Shown here piece by piece: positions 1 through 8,263 of a stretch of DNA of 64,000 bases. Both the position numbers and the translations under genes were made by a program. Every line of letters begins with the position of its first letter. Position 1 is the stretch's first letter. The notes beneath the pieces were generated by a model. The model had not been told where the DNA came from and searched no databases. It saw nothing but the letters and a program-made list of their open reading frames with translations. The stretch spans positions 8,674,425 through 8,738,424 of the forward strand of contig NZ_JAQNDM010000002.1 in the NCBI RefSeq assembly GCF_028368975.1. The letters run 5' to 3'. The stretch comes from Stigmatella ashevillena. Lineage in GTDB: Bacteria > Myxococcota > Myxococcia > Myxococcales > Myxococcaceae.

Positions 1-13
1 TCATGCGAACTGT

Positions 14-71
14 TTGACACCGAGCGAGGTAAATGGCAAACGACCGTTCACCTAACGCTCGTTAGGTAAAC
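14..71 (+). promoter_or_regulatory. Promoter region with TetR-type palindromic operator
   Basis: A perfect TTGACA lies at 14-19. Downstream, positions 46-71 form an inverted repeat with arms ACCTAACG and CGTTAGGT around a CT centre (50-67), extended by GTT/AAC on the outside with one mismatch. An AACG-NN-CGTT core is typical of TetR-family operators. It sits 40-65 bp before the crotonase start, so it should control the crotonase/hydrolase pair. A CAT at 2-4 could be the start codon of a divergent regulator that leaves the window on the left, but nothing of that gene is visible. No convincing -10 box was found 17 bp after the TTGACA. Confidence 0.6.
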
Positions 72-110
72 TGCTTCCGCTGCCTCTCCGCCACCCCATG
101 GAGCGTCACC

Positions 111-890
111 ATGACTTCGCTCGTGACTGAAGAGACCGATGGTTTTGTGCGCAAGATCGGCCTGAACCGCCCTGAGAAGCGGAACGCGATGAACATTGCG
201 CTCTTCGAGCAGCTGTCGGCAGCCTTCGCGCGGGCCGAGGCGGATGAAGCCGTTCGCGTGATGGTGATTTTTGCCCACGGTCCGATGTTCACCGCAGGCA
301 TCGATCTCATGGATGTGTTCCCACGTCTTGGCGAGGCCGACTCCCTGTTTCGCTCGGCGGGAGTGGATCCCTGGGGAACGCATGGCCCCGCGCGCACCAA
401 GCCGCTCATCGTCGCGGTGCACGGTAAGTGCCTCACGCTCGGCGTCGAACTGATGCTCGCCGGTGATGTCACCATCGCCTCCGAGGACGCCACGTTCGAG
501 CAGATTGAAATTGATCGCGGCATCTTCCCGTTTGGTGGTGGGACTGCTCGCTGGGTGCAAACGATGGGGTGGGGAAACGCGATGCAGTACCTCCTCACCG
601 GCGATGCGCTCGACGCGCGCGAGGCGCATCGGCTGGGGCTCGTGCAGCGCGTCGTGGCCCGGGAGGCGCTCTTGGAGACGGCGATGGGTCTTGCCCAGCG
701 CATCGCGTCGAAGCCTCCCCTTGCCATCAAGGCAACCCTTGAGAGCGCGCGTACCGCCGTGCTGGAGGGCGAGCGCGCCGCCGCTGCGAAGTTGTTCCCC
801 GCCGTCATGCGGCTCGCCGCGACGGAAGACACCAACGAGGCCTTCACGGCATTCATGGAGCGACGGCCCGCCACCTTCCACGGCCGTTAG
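111..890 (+). CDS. Enoyl-CoA hydratase/isomerase (crotonase) family protein
   Basis: A 259-residue crotonase-fold protein of normal length. It begins with the family's typical beta strand and the NRPEKRNAMN motif near residue 20, has the first oxyanion-hole segment around FTAGIDLMD (about residues 62-71), and the second around GVELMLAGD near residue 113. The glutamates used by true hydratases are not clearly placed, so the reaction (hydration, isomerisation or hydrolysis of an acyl-CoA) cannot be fixed. Cytoplasmic. The next gene starts 6 bp downstream on the same strand, so the two are probably cotranscribed from the palindrome-controlled promoter at 14-71. The subfamily name is uncertain; the superfamily is not. 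Confidence 0.9.
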   Translation: MTSLVTEETDGFVRKIGLNRPEKRNAMNIALFEQLSAAFARAEADEAVRVMVIFAHGPMFTAGIDLMDVFPRLGEADSLFRSAGVDPWGTHGPARTKPLIVAVHGKCLTLGVELMLAGDVTIASEDATFEQIEIDRGIFPFGGGTARWVQTMGWGNAMQYLLTGDALDAREAHRLGLVQRVVAREALLETAMGLAQRIASKPPLAIKATLESARTAVLEGERAAAAKLFPAVMRLAATEDTNEAFTAFMERRPATFHGR

Positions 891-896
891 ATTGGG

Positions 897-3800
897 ATGG
901 CTGGCGTTCGACAGGGCGTCTGGTGCTTCCTCGGGCTGATTCCGTGGCTTGTCGGTGCGACCCCCGTGCCGGCAGAGCCGGCGGAGCAACTGGTGGGAGT
1001 CTGGGGCAGCGAGCGCGTCCTCGGGCCACAGCTCCGAGGGGAATTGACGCTGGCGCGGGAGGAAGGCGCCTGGCGCGCGCGCATCGCGGGATTTGAAGTC
1101 CCGGCCCGGGTGGACGGCAGGAAGATTTCCGCCGTCTTCCCAGGAGCGCAGGGCGAGCTGCGGGGGACGCTGGCGGAGGACGGTCAGCGCGTCACCGGCC
1201 ATTGGATTCAACCGCGTGTGCTGATGAGCGGCATGAAGTTCGCCACGCCGGTGGAACTGCGTGCGCTTCAGGCGGGTGTCTGGCGTGGAGAGGTGGCCCC
1301 CCTGGAGGATCGGTTCTCGCTGTACCTGAGCATCCGGAAGCAGCCGGATGGCTCCGTGAGTGCTTTCATCCGCAACCCGGAGCGGAACTTTGGCAACCGG
1401 ATGGTGTTCCGGGTCGGCCTCCAGGGCAGCGCCGTCCGTCTCACGGCCACGCCGGGGAACATGCAGCTCGAGGGCACGTTCGACGCGCAGGCGGGGCGGC
1501 TGTCGCTGCTCCTGCCGTCCATGGACACGGTGTTCGACTTCACCCGCCGGGACCGGACCCAGGCCGTGGGCCTCTATCCCCGTACGCCCGCGCCGGGTCC
1601 CTACGTGTACCAGAGACCCGTCGCAGAGGAAGACGGCTGGGCGACGGCCTCGCTTGCCGATGTCCATATGGACGTCCAGCCCATCCGCCAGCTCGTCCAG
1701 CGCATCCTCGACCAGGAGCCCGGTCCGGAGTCCTCGCCCGCCATCCAGGGATTGCTCGTCGCACGTCACGGGAAGCTGGTGGTCGAGGAGTATTTCCAGG
1801 GCTTCGACAAGGAGCGCCCCCATGACCTGCGCTCCGCGGCGAAGTCCTACGCCTCCGTGCTGATGGGCATTGCGCTGGACCAGGGCGCCCCCTTCACCGT
1901 GGACACGCCCGTCGTCTCGATGTTCCCCGAGTACAAGGGGAGGGTGTCGAACCTGGATGCGCGCAAGCGCAAGCTCACCGTCGCGCACCTGATGACCATG
2001 TCGACGGGGCTTGCCTGCGACGACGAGGACCCGGCCTCGCCTGGAAACGAGGACCGGCTCGAGGAGGGCATACCGGACTGGTACAAGTACACGCTGGACC
2101 TTCCGATGGTGCGCGAGCCCGGGGAGAAGGCCGTGTACTGCTCGGCGAACATCAACCTGCTGGGCGGCGTCCTGCGCAATGCGACCCGCATGTGGATTCC
2201 GGAATTCTTCGCGAAGAACCTCGCCACCCCCCTTCAGATGCGCGGTTACCACATCGACCTGATGCCCACGGGTGAGCAGTACTTGGGGGGCGGCATCTAC
2301 ATGCGCCCGCGCGACGCGCTCAAGCTCGGGCAACTCTTCCTCTCCGGTGGAGTGTGGAATGGACGGCGTGTGGTGAGCCAGCGCTGGGTCGAGCGCTCTA
2401 CCGCGAACCACGCGACGATGGGGGACGGCCGGACGTATGGCTATACGTGGTGGCGCCATGAACTCCATGTCGGCGGCCGCATGTATTCGCAATACGAGGC
2501 CAGCGGAAACGGCGGGCAATTGGTGATGGTTGTTCCCGAGCTGGAGCTCGTCGTGATGTTCACTGCGGGCAACTACAACCACGCAGCCATCTGGAGGAAG
2601 TTCCGGGAGGAGCTCTTGCCCCAGTTCATCCTCGGTGCTGTCACCTCGCAGGCCCCCGTCGCCCAAGCCCAGACGGCGAGTGTTTCGTCTGTAGAGCGCT
2701 ACCAGCAGGTCGATGCGCTGTTCGCCCCGTGGACCGGTACCGCGACGCCGGGATGTGCCGTGGCGATCTCCCGCGATGGTGTGCAGGACTATGCGCAGGG
2801 CTACGGCATGTCGAATCTTGAGTACGGCGTTCCCATGACGCCGGATTCGATCTTCCACGTTGCCTCCATCTCCAAGCAGTTCACCGCTTTTTCGATTGGG
2901 CTGCTGGCACAGGAGGGGAGACTGTCGCTGAAGGACGACATCCGGAAATACCTGCCGGAGATGCCGGACTATGGAAAGAAGATCACCATCGCGAACCTGA
3001 TTCATCACACCAGCGGCCTGCGGGAACAGTTTCATCTGCTGAATCTGGCCGGCTGGCGAGGCGATGATCTGATGACCGAGCAGGACGTGTTGTGGGTCGC
3101 GGCGAAGCAGCGCGGGCTGAACTTCGAACCGGGCGCGGAGTACCTCTACAACAACACGGAGTACACACTGCTGGCAGTGATCGTCAAGCGCGTGTCGGGC
3201 AAGTCGCTGAGGACGTTTGCCGATGAGAGGATTTTTCGGCCGCTGGACATGAAGGACACGCATTTCCATGACGACCACACGGAGATCGTGCCGAAGCGAA
3301 CGTCGGCCTACGCTCCGCGGGAGGGAGAAGGGTGGCGCATCAGCGTCCCGGTGTTTGACCACTACGGCTCCACCAGCTTGTTCACCACGGTGGGTGATTT
3401 GCTGAAATGGGAGGAGAACTTCGTCCACGCGCGTGTGGGCGGACGAGCTCTGGTGGATTCGATGCAGACCGTGGCCACGCTGAGCAGCGGCGCGGCGACC
3501 GGCTACGGCGGCGGCCTGGGCATCGGCACCTATCGCGGATTGCGGATCTTCGGGCACAGCGGCGCGGATGGTGGCTATCGCGCGAATGTCATCGCCTTCC
3601 CGGACCAGAGGCTGGCGATCGTGGCACTGTGTAACGGCTCCACAGCCGTGCCAGGCGAGCTGACGCGGAAAGTGGCTGACGTGTATTTGCGTGAGCGCCT
3701 TGCCGCCGTGACGCCGCCCACCATGAAGGTACCGGAGGCGGCGCTTGCGGCGCTTGTTGGCATCTACTGGAGCCTCTTGTCGGACCAGGTCCTGCGGCTG

Positions 3801-4301
3801 GAGGTGAAGGACGGCGCGCTGCGGCGCGCCGGTTCTCCGGTTCCGCTGGTACCTCTCGACAGCGGCGTGTTCCGCGTGGGCGACTCAACGGAGGAATGGC
3901 GATTTCCTGCACTTGCCGCCGGAGCGCCGGTCGATGCACCGCGTGAACTGCACATCCGGGATACAGATGATTCGCTGCCGCCAAGGGTGTTCACACGGGT
4001 GACCACGCGGGTTCCGGCCGCCTCGGCAAGGGGGCCATTCGCCGGGCAGTATCGCAGCGACGAGGTTGACATGACCTTCACGGTGCTCATAGCGGACGGC
4101 CAGTGGACGATGCGATGGCCGCGTCAGAAGGCCGCTGCGCTCGAAGCCATCGGTGGAGATCGATTCGTCAGCGATGTGCTGGGGACGGTCACCTTCACGC
4201 GATCAGCGTCGGGCGAGGTGGATGGGCTGACGATCAGCACTCCCCGCGTGCGCCGCCTGCGCGCGGAACGGCTTGCCACGGGGAAGGGACGCAGCCGTTG
4301 A
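897..4301 (+). CDS. Exported protein with two tandem serine hydrolase (beta-lactamase/CubicO-type) domains
   Basis: A 1134-residue protein, more than twice the usual length of this family. It starts with a probable signal peptide (hydrophobic stretch about residues 8-25), then a non-catalytic region of about 220 residues. The first penicillin-recognising-enzyme-like domain (about residues 265-575) has SAAK (S313, K316) and a Y-x-x-N-like YCSAN. The second (about 590-960) has SISK (S657, K660), YNN and HSG, the three class C beta-lactamase-like motifs. A C-terminal beta-rich tail follows. The reading frame is continuous across both halves with a natural linker near residues 585-600, so this looks like a real fusion rather than a lost stop codon, although a fusion of two adjacent genes is also possible. 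Probable role: periplasmic or secreted esterase or peptidase. Start chosen 6 bp after the crotonase stop. Confidence 0.82.
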   Translation: MAGVRQGVWCFLGLIPWLVGATPVPAEPAEQLVGVWGSERVLGPQLRGELTLAREEGAWRARIAGFEVPARVDGRKISAVFPGAQGELRGTLAEDGQRVTGHWIQPRVLMSGMKFATPVELRALQAGVWRGEVAPLEDRFSLYLSIRKQPDGSVSAFIRNPERNFGNRMVFRVGLQGSAVRLTATPGNMQLEGTFDAQAGRLSLLLPSMDTVFDFTRRDRTQAVGLYPRTPAPGPYVYQRPVAEEDGWATASLADVHMDVQPIRQLVQRILDQEPGPESSPAIQGLLVARHGKLVVEEYFQGFDKERPHDLRSAAKSYASVLMGIALDQGAPFTVDTPVVSMFPEYKGRVSNLDARKRKLTVAHLMTMSTGLACDDEDPASPGNEDRLEEGIPDWYKYTLDLPMVREPGEKAVYCSANINLLGGVLRNATRMWIPEFFAKNLATPLQMRGYHIDLMPTGEQYLGGGIYMRPRDALKLGQLFLSGGVWNGRRVVSQRWVERSTANHATMGDGRTYGYTWWRHELHVGGRMYSQYEASGNGGQLVMVVPELELVVMFTAGNYNHAAIWRKFREELLPQFILGAVTSQAPVAQAQTASVSSVERYQQVDALFAPWTGTATPGCAVAISRDGVQDYAQGYGMSNLEYGVPMTPDSIFHVASISKQFTAFSIGLLAQEGRLSLKDDIRKYLPEMPDYGKKITIANLIHHTSGLREQFHLLNLAGWRGDDLMTEQDVLWVAAKQRGLNFEPGAEYLYNNTEYTLLAVIVKRVSGKSLRTFADERIFRPLDMKDTHFHDDHTEIVPKRTSAYAPREGEGWRISVPVFDHYGSTSLFTTVGDLLKWEENFVHARVGGRALVDSMQTVATLSSGAATGYGGGLGIGTYRGLRIFGHSGADGGYRANVIAFPDQRLAIVALCNGSTAVPGELTRKVADVYLRERLAAVTPPTMKVPEAALAALVGIYWSLLSDQVLRLEVKDGALRRAGSPVPLVPLDSGVFRVGDSTEEWRFPALAAGAPVDAPRELHIRDTDDSLPPRVFTRVTTRVPAASARGPFAGQYRSDEVDMTFTVLIADGQWTMRWPRQKAAALEAIGGDRFVSDVLGTVTFTRSASGEVDGLTISTPRVRRLRAERLATGKGRSR

Positions 4302-4425
4302 TGGCCGTGCGCGCGGTCTACCGAGAAGGTGCGCGGACCTGCCAGTACCAATGCCCAGAGAAGGTGGATGCCCCCCGGCTTGAGAAGGCGGGACACTTCC
4401 GACCTGGATCAACCATGCGTCCCGA

Positions 4426-4803
4426 TTGCTGATGCGCCACTTCGAGCAGCGGCTTCGCCCGCTCGATTTCGGGATGGCCTACCTCCCGGTCGTCATTGCT
4501 CTCGAAGAGAATGGGGCGCTCTTGCAGAAGCAGCTCGCCGAGCACGCCCATGTCGAGCAACCCACGATGGCCGCGCTTCTCACGCGGATGGAGCGCGACG
4601 GGCTCATCTCACGTGGACCGCATCCGAGCGACAAGCGCGCGAGCCAGATCTCGCTCTCGGCGAAGGCAAAGGCGCGTCTTCCCTTGGCGAAGGAGCAGCT
4701 TGGAGAGGTCGCCGAACAAGCGACCTTGGGCTTCAGCGAACGCGAGCGCGCGACGTTCATCGAACTTCTGCGCCGCGTGGTGAACAACCTCGATCAGGGT
4801 TAA
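4426..4803 (+). CDS. MarR-family transcriptional regulator, N terminus possibly damaged
   Basis: The 125-residue product holds a complete MarR winged helix: a helix around LLQKQLAEHAHV, a recognition helix with PTMAALLTRMERDGLI, and a wing with PHPSDKRAS. MarR proteins are usually 140-150 residues. Homology-like sequence (WINHASRLLMRHFEQ) continues upstream of the TTG at 4426 in the same frame as far as 4384, where it meets an in-frame TGA at 4381-4383. An ATG in the same frame lies at 4351, just before that stop. Either translation begins at a weak TTG (4426) or ATG (4432) without a Shine-Dalgarno sequence, or the gene carries a nonsense or frameshift lesion at its 5' end. Its target is unknown; the hydrolase gene upstream is the nearest candidate. 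Confidence 0.7.
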   Translation: MLMRHFEQRLRPLDFGMAYLPVVIALEENGALLQKQLAEHAHVEQPTMAALLTRMERDGLISRGPHPSDKRASQISLSAKAKARLPLAKEQLGEVAEQATLGFSERERATFIELLRRVVNNLDQG

Positions 4804-4884
4804 GCGGCGTCTCTTCCCTCTATCGCGCCCATCGCTCGCTGTCGGCTGCGGTCCGTACTGGCATCGACCATGCTGGCTGGATCC

Positions 4885-6324
4885 TTACGGGTTGTGCACA
4901 GGGCGTGAGGTGGGCTGGCGCTCATGAGGGGGGACGGGCAGATAGCACGTCCCCTGGAACATGGAGCCTTTGAGGGTTTCGCACTCTTCGCGCGCCAGTG
5001 CGGTCTTGATCCAACACCCGCCGTTGAGGGGAGTCTGCTGCGGGCGCGCACAGCGCCCCTTTGCGTCGGGCCGCCTCTGTCCTGGAAGCACCTCGGGGAG
5101 CGTGTCCTCCGTCTGCCCTCCTGGCGTGGAGAGGGGGGGAGCAACCACGGACGAAGCGGGCACTGCCTCGTCGCCGAGCCCTGCTGTGCCACCATCATCC
5201 AGGTGGACCTCCTCCGCCTCCTGTGTGAGGGCAGGGGGCGGCTGCGGAAACGTCAGGGGGGACTCCCTCCCAAGCCAGGTGCCCAGCACGAGGAGTGGCA
5301 AAAGCGCTGCTGCCGCAGCGAGATGAAGGGGCCAAGAACGGGTGTGAGATGGAGGTCCGGCCCGCTCGACCGGGGCTTCCGAGAGCGGCGTCTCTTGGAC
5401 AAAGAGCGAGCGGGTGCTGTCGGGATTTGAGCGCTGCGCGGCTTGCTCCAGTGCTTCGGCCAATTCCTCCGCAGTGCCGCGCTGCTCGGGGCGCAGCGAG
5501 AGCATCCGCAGGATCAATGCATTGAGCTGCACATCCACGCGGGGGTTGAGGACGATCGGAGCGGCTGAGGCAAGGCCCTCCAGGTGCCAGGTGCCTGCCT
5601 CATCCCGGAAAGGTTCGCAGAACTCTGGGTATTCGCCGGTGACGAGCCGGTAGGCGGTGACCCCCAAGGAGTAGAGGTCATCGGTCGGCTGTGCGGAGTA
5701 ATGGGCCTGGGGGTTGCGGAAGAACTGGAGTTCGAACAGGCAGGCCTCCGGAGAGCGGTAGGCAGGAGTGCCTGGAGGCAAGGTACCGGGGGTGAGGGTG
5801 GACGCGTCCGGGTAGCGGCCGGAGCCCAAGTCCGTGAGCAGGGCGAGGTTGTCGGAGTGGCGCACCAGGACGTTGTCGCCCTTGACGTCGCGGTGGAGGC
5901 ATCCTTGGGCGTGCAGGGCTTGGAGGGCGCGTGCCAACTGGGCCAGAAGCCGGAGCACTTGCTGAGAGGAGGGGAGGTGTCGCTGGGCCCAGTCATACAA
6001 TGGCGCTCCGTCTACCCAGTCCATCACGAAGAACGGATGGAGCGTGCCGCCCGGGTGTTGCCAGATACCAGAGTCTCTCAACCTGGGGAGGCTGGGGTGA
6101 TGCACGCGAGAGAGCAACTCCACCTCGCGTGCGAAGCGAGGGTCTCTGGGAAGCAAAGCGAGCTTGAGCGCCCCAGGAGGGGCACGTTCCATGTTGACTG
6201 GGACGGCCTGATAGACGGCTCCGTGGACGCCACCGCCCGCCCAGGCCAGCACGCGCCAGGATCCCACAAGGGTACCTGGGGGAAGAAGCGCAGGGTTCAA
6301 CTCGGGGGCTCGGGGAGTCTGCAT
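4885..6324 (-). CDS. Membrane-anchored Ser/Thr protein kinase
   Basis: A 479-residue eukaryotic-like kinase. Cytoplasmic catalytic domain at about residues 20-295: glycine loop AGGGVHGAVY (29-38), ATP lysine K54, catalytic loop HRDVKGDN (D146, N151), and DLG in place of DFG (D165). A single transmembrane helix lies near residues 330-350 and is followed by about 125 residues outside the membrane, rich in proline, with a cysteine-containing end (CARPQQTPLNGGC, C-E-T-L and a final GTCYLP). Such short Cys-bearing sensor tails recur in myxobacterial kinases. Start ATG at 6324 has GGAGG 8 bases upstream. It lies 30 bp after an araC-like gene on the same strand and may be transcribed with it. The signal sensed is unknown. 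Confidence 0.9.
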   Translation of the reverse strand: MQTPRAPELNPALLPPGTLVGSWRVLAWAGGGVHGAVYQAVPVNMERAPPGALKLALLPRDPRFAREVELLSRVHHPSLPRLRDSGIWQHPGGTLHPFFVMDWVDGAPLYDWAQRHLPSSQQVLRLLAQLARALQALHAQGCLHRDVKGDNVLVRHSDNLALLTDLGSGRYPDASTLTPGTLPPGTPAYRSPEACLFELQFFRNPQAHYSAQPTDDLYSLGVTAYRLVTGEYPEFCEPFRDEAGTWHLEGLASAAPIVLNPRVDVQLNALILRMLSLRPEQRGTAEELAEALEQAAQRSNPDSTRSLFVQETPLSEAPVERAGPPSHTRSWPLHLAAAAALLPLLVLGTWLGRESPLTFPQPPPALTQEAEEVHLDDGGTAGLGDEAVPASSVVAPPLSTPGGQTEDTLPEVLPGQRRPDAKGRCARPQQTPLNGGCWIKTALAREECETLKGSMFQGTCYLPVPPHERQPTSRPVHNP

Positions 6325-6354
6325 CGGGGGACCTCCAGAGGGAGCAGGGATACC

Positions 6355-7302
6355 TTATGCTGCGGGATTGCTCTTCATGATGAATGGGCTGCTGGCCGCA
6401 GGTGCGACTCCGAGCCGCGCGTAGCGACTCGGGGACTGGCCTACGTGGCGGCTGAACGCGGTGCTGAAGGTGCTCGCCGAGCCGTAGCCAACGCGCTCGG
6501 CGACCTCGGCGATTCCGAAGTCTTGGCGGCGGAGCAGATCCCTCGCGACAGCCATGCGCCAGGCGAGCAGGTATTCCATGGGCGGTAGGCCCATGGTGCG
6601 GCTGAAGCGCTCGAAGAAGGCCGAGCGCGAAAGCGCCGCAGTCTTCGCGAGCTGAGCCACCGTCCACGCGCGCGCGAGCTGTCCGTGCATTTGCCGTATC
6701 GCGGGTGCGAGCCGCGCATCGGCCAACCCACGCAGGAGCCCCGGAGGTGCGTCTTCACCCGAGGTCAACCGCAACGCTTCGATGAGCAGAACCTCCACGA
6801 GCCGCGTGAGCACGAGGTCGCGACCCGATCTCTGCTCGTTCGTTTCATCGCCGACGAGCCGCACCAGTACGGAGAGCCGTTCGACACCGCGCACGTGTAC
6901 CAGTGCTGGAAGCAGCGACACCAAGAGGGCCGCGTCAGGCGAGTCGAAGACGAAATAGCCTCCGAGCAGCCGCACGTCGGGGCGTCCACCGCGCGTGCCG
7001 TGGCGGACTTCATCCGTCGGTGCGGGCGTGACCTTGGGGTCGATGCGCTCTGGCCTCACCGGTTCAAAGCCCGACAGGGTGAAGCCCGGTGTCGCCGGCA
7101 GGAGTACGAAGTCGCCCGCTTCGAGTGTCAGGGCACGCTCGCCATCGACAGCGAGACGGCAGCGGCCATCGAGCATGGCACAGAAGCTCGGCTGGCCGAA
7201 GGCCGAGTAGCGAACACCCCAGCGGCCGGCGCCGCTGATGCGCTTTGAGAACACGGTGCGCGGCTGAAGCAACGCGATGACTTCCGAGAGAGGGTCGTTC
7301 AT
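6355..7302 (-). CDS. AraC-family transcriptional regulator with cupin-type sensor domain
   Basis: A 315-residue regulator. The N-terminal 190 residues form a cupin-like sensor (AraC_binding/Cupin_6 type; GDFVLLPATPGFTLSG near residue 62). The C-terminal 100 residues hold the two helix-turn-helix motifs of AraC proteins (TVAQLAKTAALSRSAFFERF, then IAEVAERVGYGSASTFSTAF, with the terminal SPSRYAR). It is divergent from the short-chain dehydrogenase gene starting at 7504, and regulators of this type next to a dehydrogenase commonly control it. An inverted repeat in the shared intergenic region (7307-7350) is a candidate operator. Confidence 0.9.
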   Translation of the reverse strand: MNDPLSEVIALLQPRTVFSKRISGAGRWGVRYSAFGQPSFCAMLDGRCRLAVDGERALTLEAGDFVLLPATPGFTLSGFEPVRPERIDPKVTPAPTDEVRHGTRGGRPDVRLLGGYFVFDSPDAALLVSLLPALVHVRGVERLSVLVRLVGDETNEQRSGRDLVLTRLVEVLLIEALRLTSGEDAPPGLLRGLADARLAPAIRQMHGQLARAWTVAQLAKTAALSRSAFFERFSRTMGLPPMEYLLAWRMAVARDLLRRQDFGIAEVAERVGYGSASTFSTAFSRHVGQSPSRYARLGVAPAASSPFIMKSNPAA

Positions 7303-7306
7303 GTCC

Positions 7307-7350
7307 GGACTCTAGCAAATGAAATGCGGACCCTCACGGGTAGAGAGTCC
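7307..7350. promoter_or_regulatory. Inverted repeat between divergent araC-like and dehydrogenase genes
   Basis: GGACTCT at 7307-7313 is repeated inverted as AGAGTCC at 7344-7350, with 30 bp between the arms. It begins 5 bp upstream of the AraC-type start codon, so binding there could give autoregulation. Candidate operator only; AraC proteins more often use direct repeats. Confidence 0.3.
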
Positions 7351-7411
7351 AGCTCTTCGCCGCTACGTTCCCCCCCATGAGCGCAACGCTCGTCGCGGCA
7401 AAGGAGTCGAG

Positions 7412-7507
7412 ATGAAGGCAATGGATGGATTTCGTGCACCGATGACGGCATGTCATCAAGACGAAGTGTCCGGTGGCGGCAAGTTTCGCGGGGGGGTAAC
7501 ACCATGA
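7412..7507 (+). CDS. Possible 31-residue leader ORF coupled to the dehydrogenase
   Basis: An ATG at 7412 follows a good Shine-Dalgarno sequence (AAAGGAG, 7400-7406). The frame runs 31 codons and ends in a TGA that overlaps the dehydrogenase start as ATGA (7504-7507). Its product (begins MKAMDGFRAPMT) matches nothing I recognise. The ribosome site plus the stop-start overlap suggest a translated leader, but an ORF this short can arise by chance. Confidence 0.3.
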   Translation: MKAMDGFRAPMTACHQDEVSGGGKFRGGVTP

Positions 7508-8247
7508 AGACGGTGCTCATCACGGGTTGCTCTTCTGGTTATGGCCTCGAGACCGCACGCCACTTCCACGCGCAGGGCTGGAACGTGGTCGCCACCATGC
7601 GAACACCGCGCGAAGGCGTCTTGCCTCGGTCGGATCGGCTCCGCGTCGTGGCGCTCGACGTGACGAAGCCCGAAAGCATCGCGGCTGCGCTTGAGGCCTG
7701 TGCGCCCATCGACGTTCTCGTCAACAACGCTGGCATTGGGCTCATGGGCGCCTTCGAGGCCACGCCGATGACCACGGTGCGCGAGGTGTTCGAGACCAAC
7801 ACCTTCGGCATGATGGCGATGACGCAGGCCGTGCTGCCCCAGTTTCGTGCGCGCAATTCGGGAGTGATCGTCAACGTGACCTCGAGCGCGACGCTGGCGC
7901 CCATGCCGCTGGTGGCCGTGTACACTGCGAGCAAGGTGGCCGTCGAAGGGTTCACCGCGTCGCTCGCGTTCGAACTCGAGGCATTCAATGTCCGGGTGAA
8001 GTTGGTTGAGCCAGGCTATTGCCCAAGCACGAGCTTTACGAGCAACGGGAGGCCCCGCATGGAGGGGCTGTTCCCCAAGGCGTACGCGCCTTTCGCAGAG
8101 CGCATCTTCGCTTCTTTTGGGCAGTTGGCTGCGGTGACGAGCGAGTCCGACGTGGCCGAGGTGGTGTGGCGCGCCGCGAACGACTCGACGGGGAAGCTTC
8201 GTTTCCCAGCCGGTCCCGACGCGGTGGCGCTCGCTCAAGCGACATAA
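7504..8247 (+). CDS. Short-chain dehydrogenase/reductase (SDR) family oxidoreductase
   Basis: A 247-residue classical SDR. Cofactor motif TGCSSGYG at residues 7-14, NNAG near residue 76, catalytic YTASK (Y140, K144) with the preceding serine in NVTSSAT. The start at 7504 is preceded by a G-rich ribosome site (GGGGGGG, then ACACC). Divergent from the AraC-type regulator. A short ORF with its own ribosome site ends in the ATGA that begins this gene. NAD(P)-dependent oxidation or reduction of an unknown alcohol/ketone. The C terminus is slightly short but ends naturally. Confidence 0.92.
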   Translation: MKTVLITGCSSGYGLETARHFHAQGWNVVATMRTPREGVLPRSDRLRVVALDVTKPESIAAALEACAPIDVLVNNAGIGLMGAFEATPMTTVREVFETNTFGMMAMTQAVLPQFRARNSGVIVNVTSSATLAPMPLVAVYTASKVAVEGFTASLAFELEAFNVRVKLVEPGYCPSTSFTSNGRPRMEGLFPKAYAPFAERIFASFGQLAAVTSESDVAEVVWRAANDSTGKLRFPAGPDAVALAQAT

Positions 8248-8263
8248 GCAACGCACCCCCGTG

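Noticed and set aside
48-3557. A 1169-codon open frame on the minus strand
   Set aside because: It mirrors the crotonase and hydrolase genes in a frame kept open by GC-rich codons; its product is rich in R, H and G and has no domain pattern.
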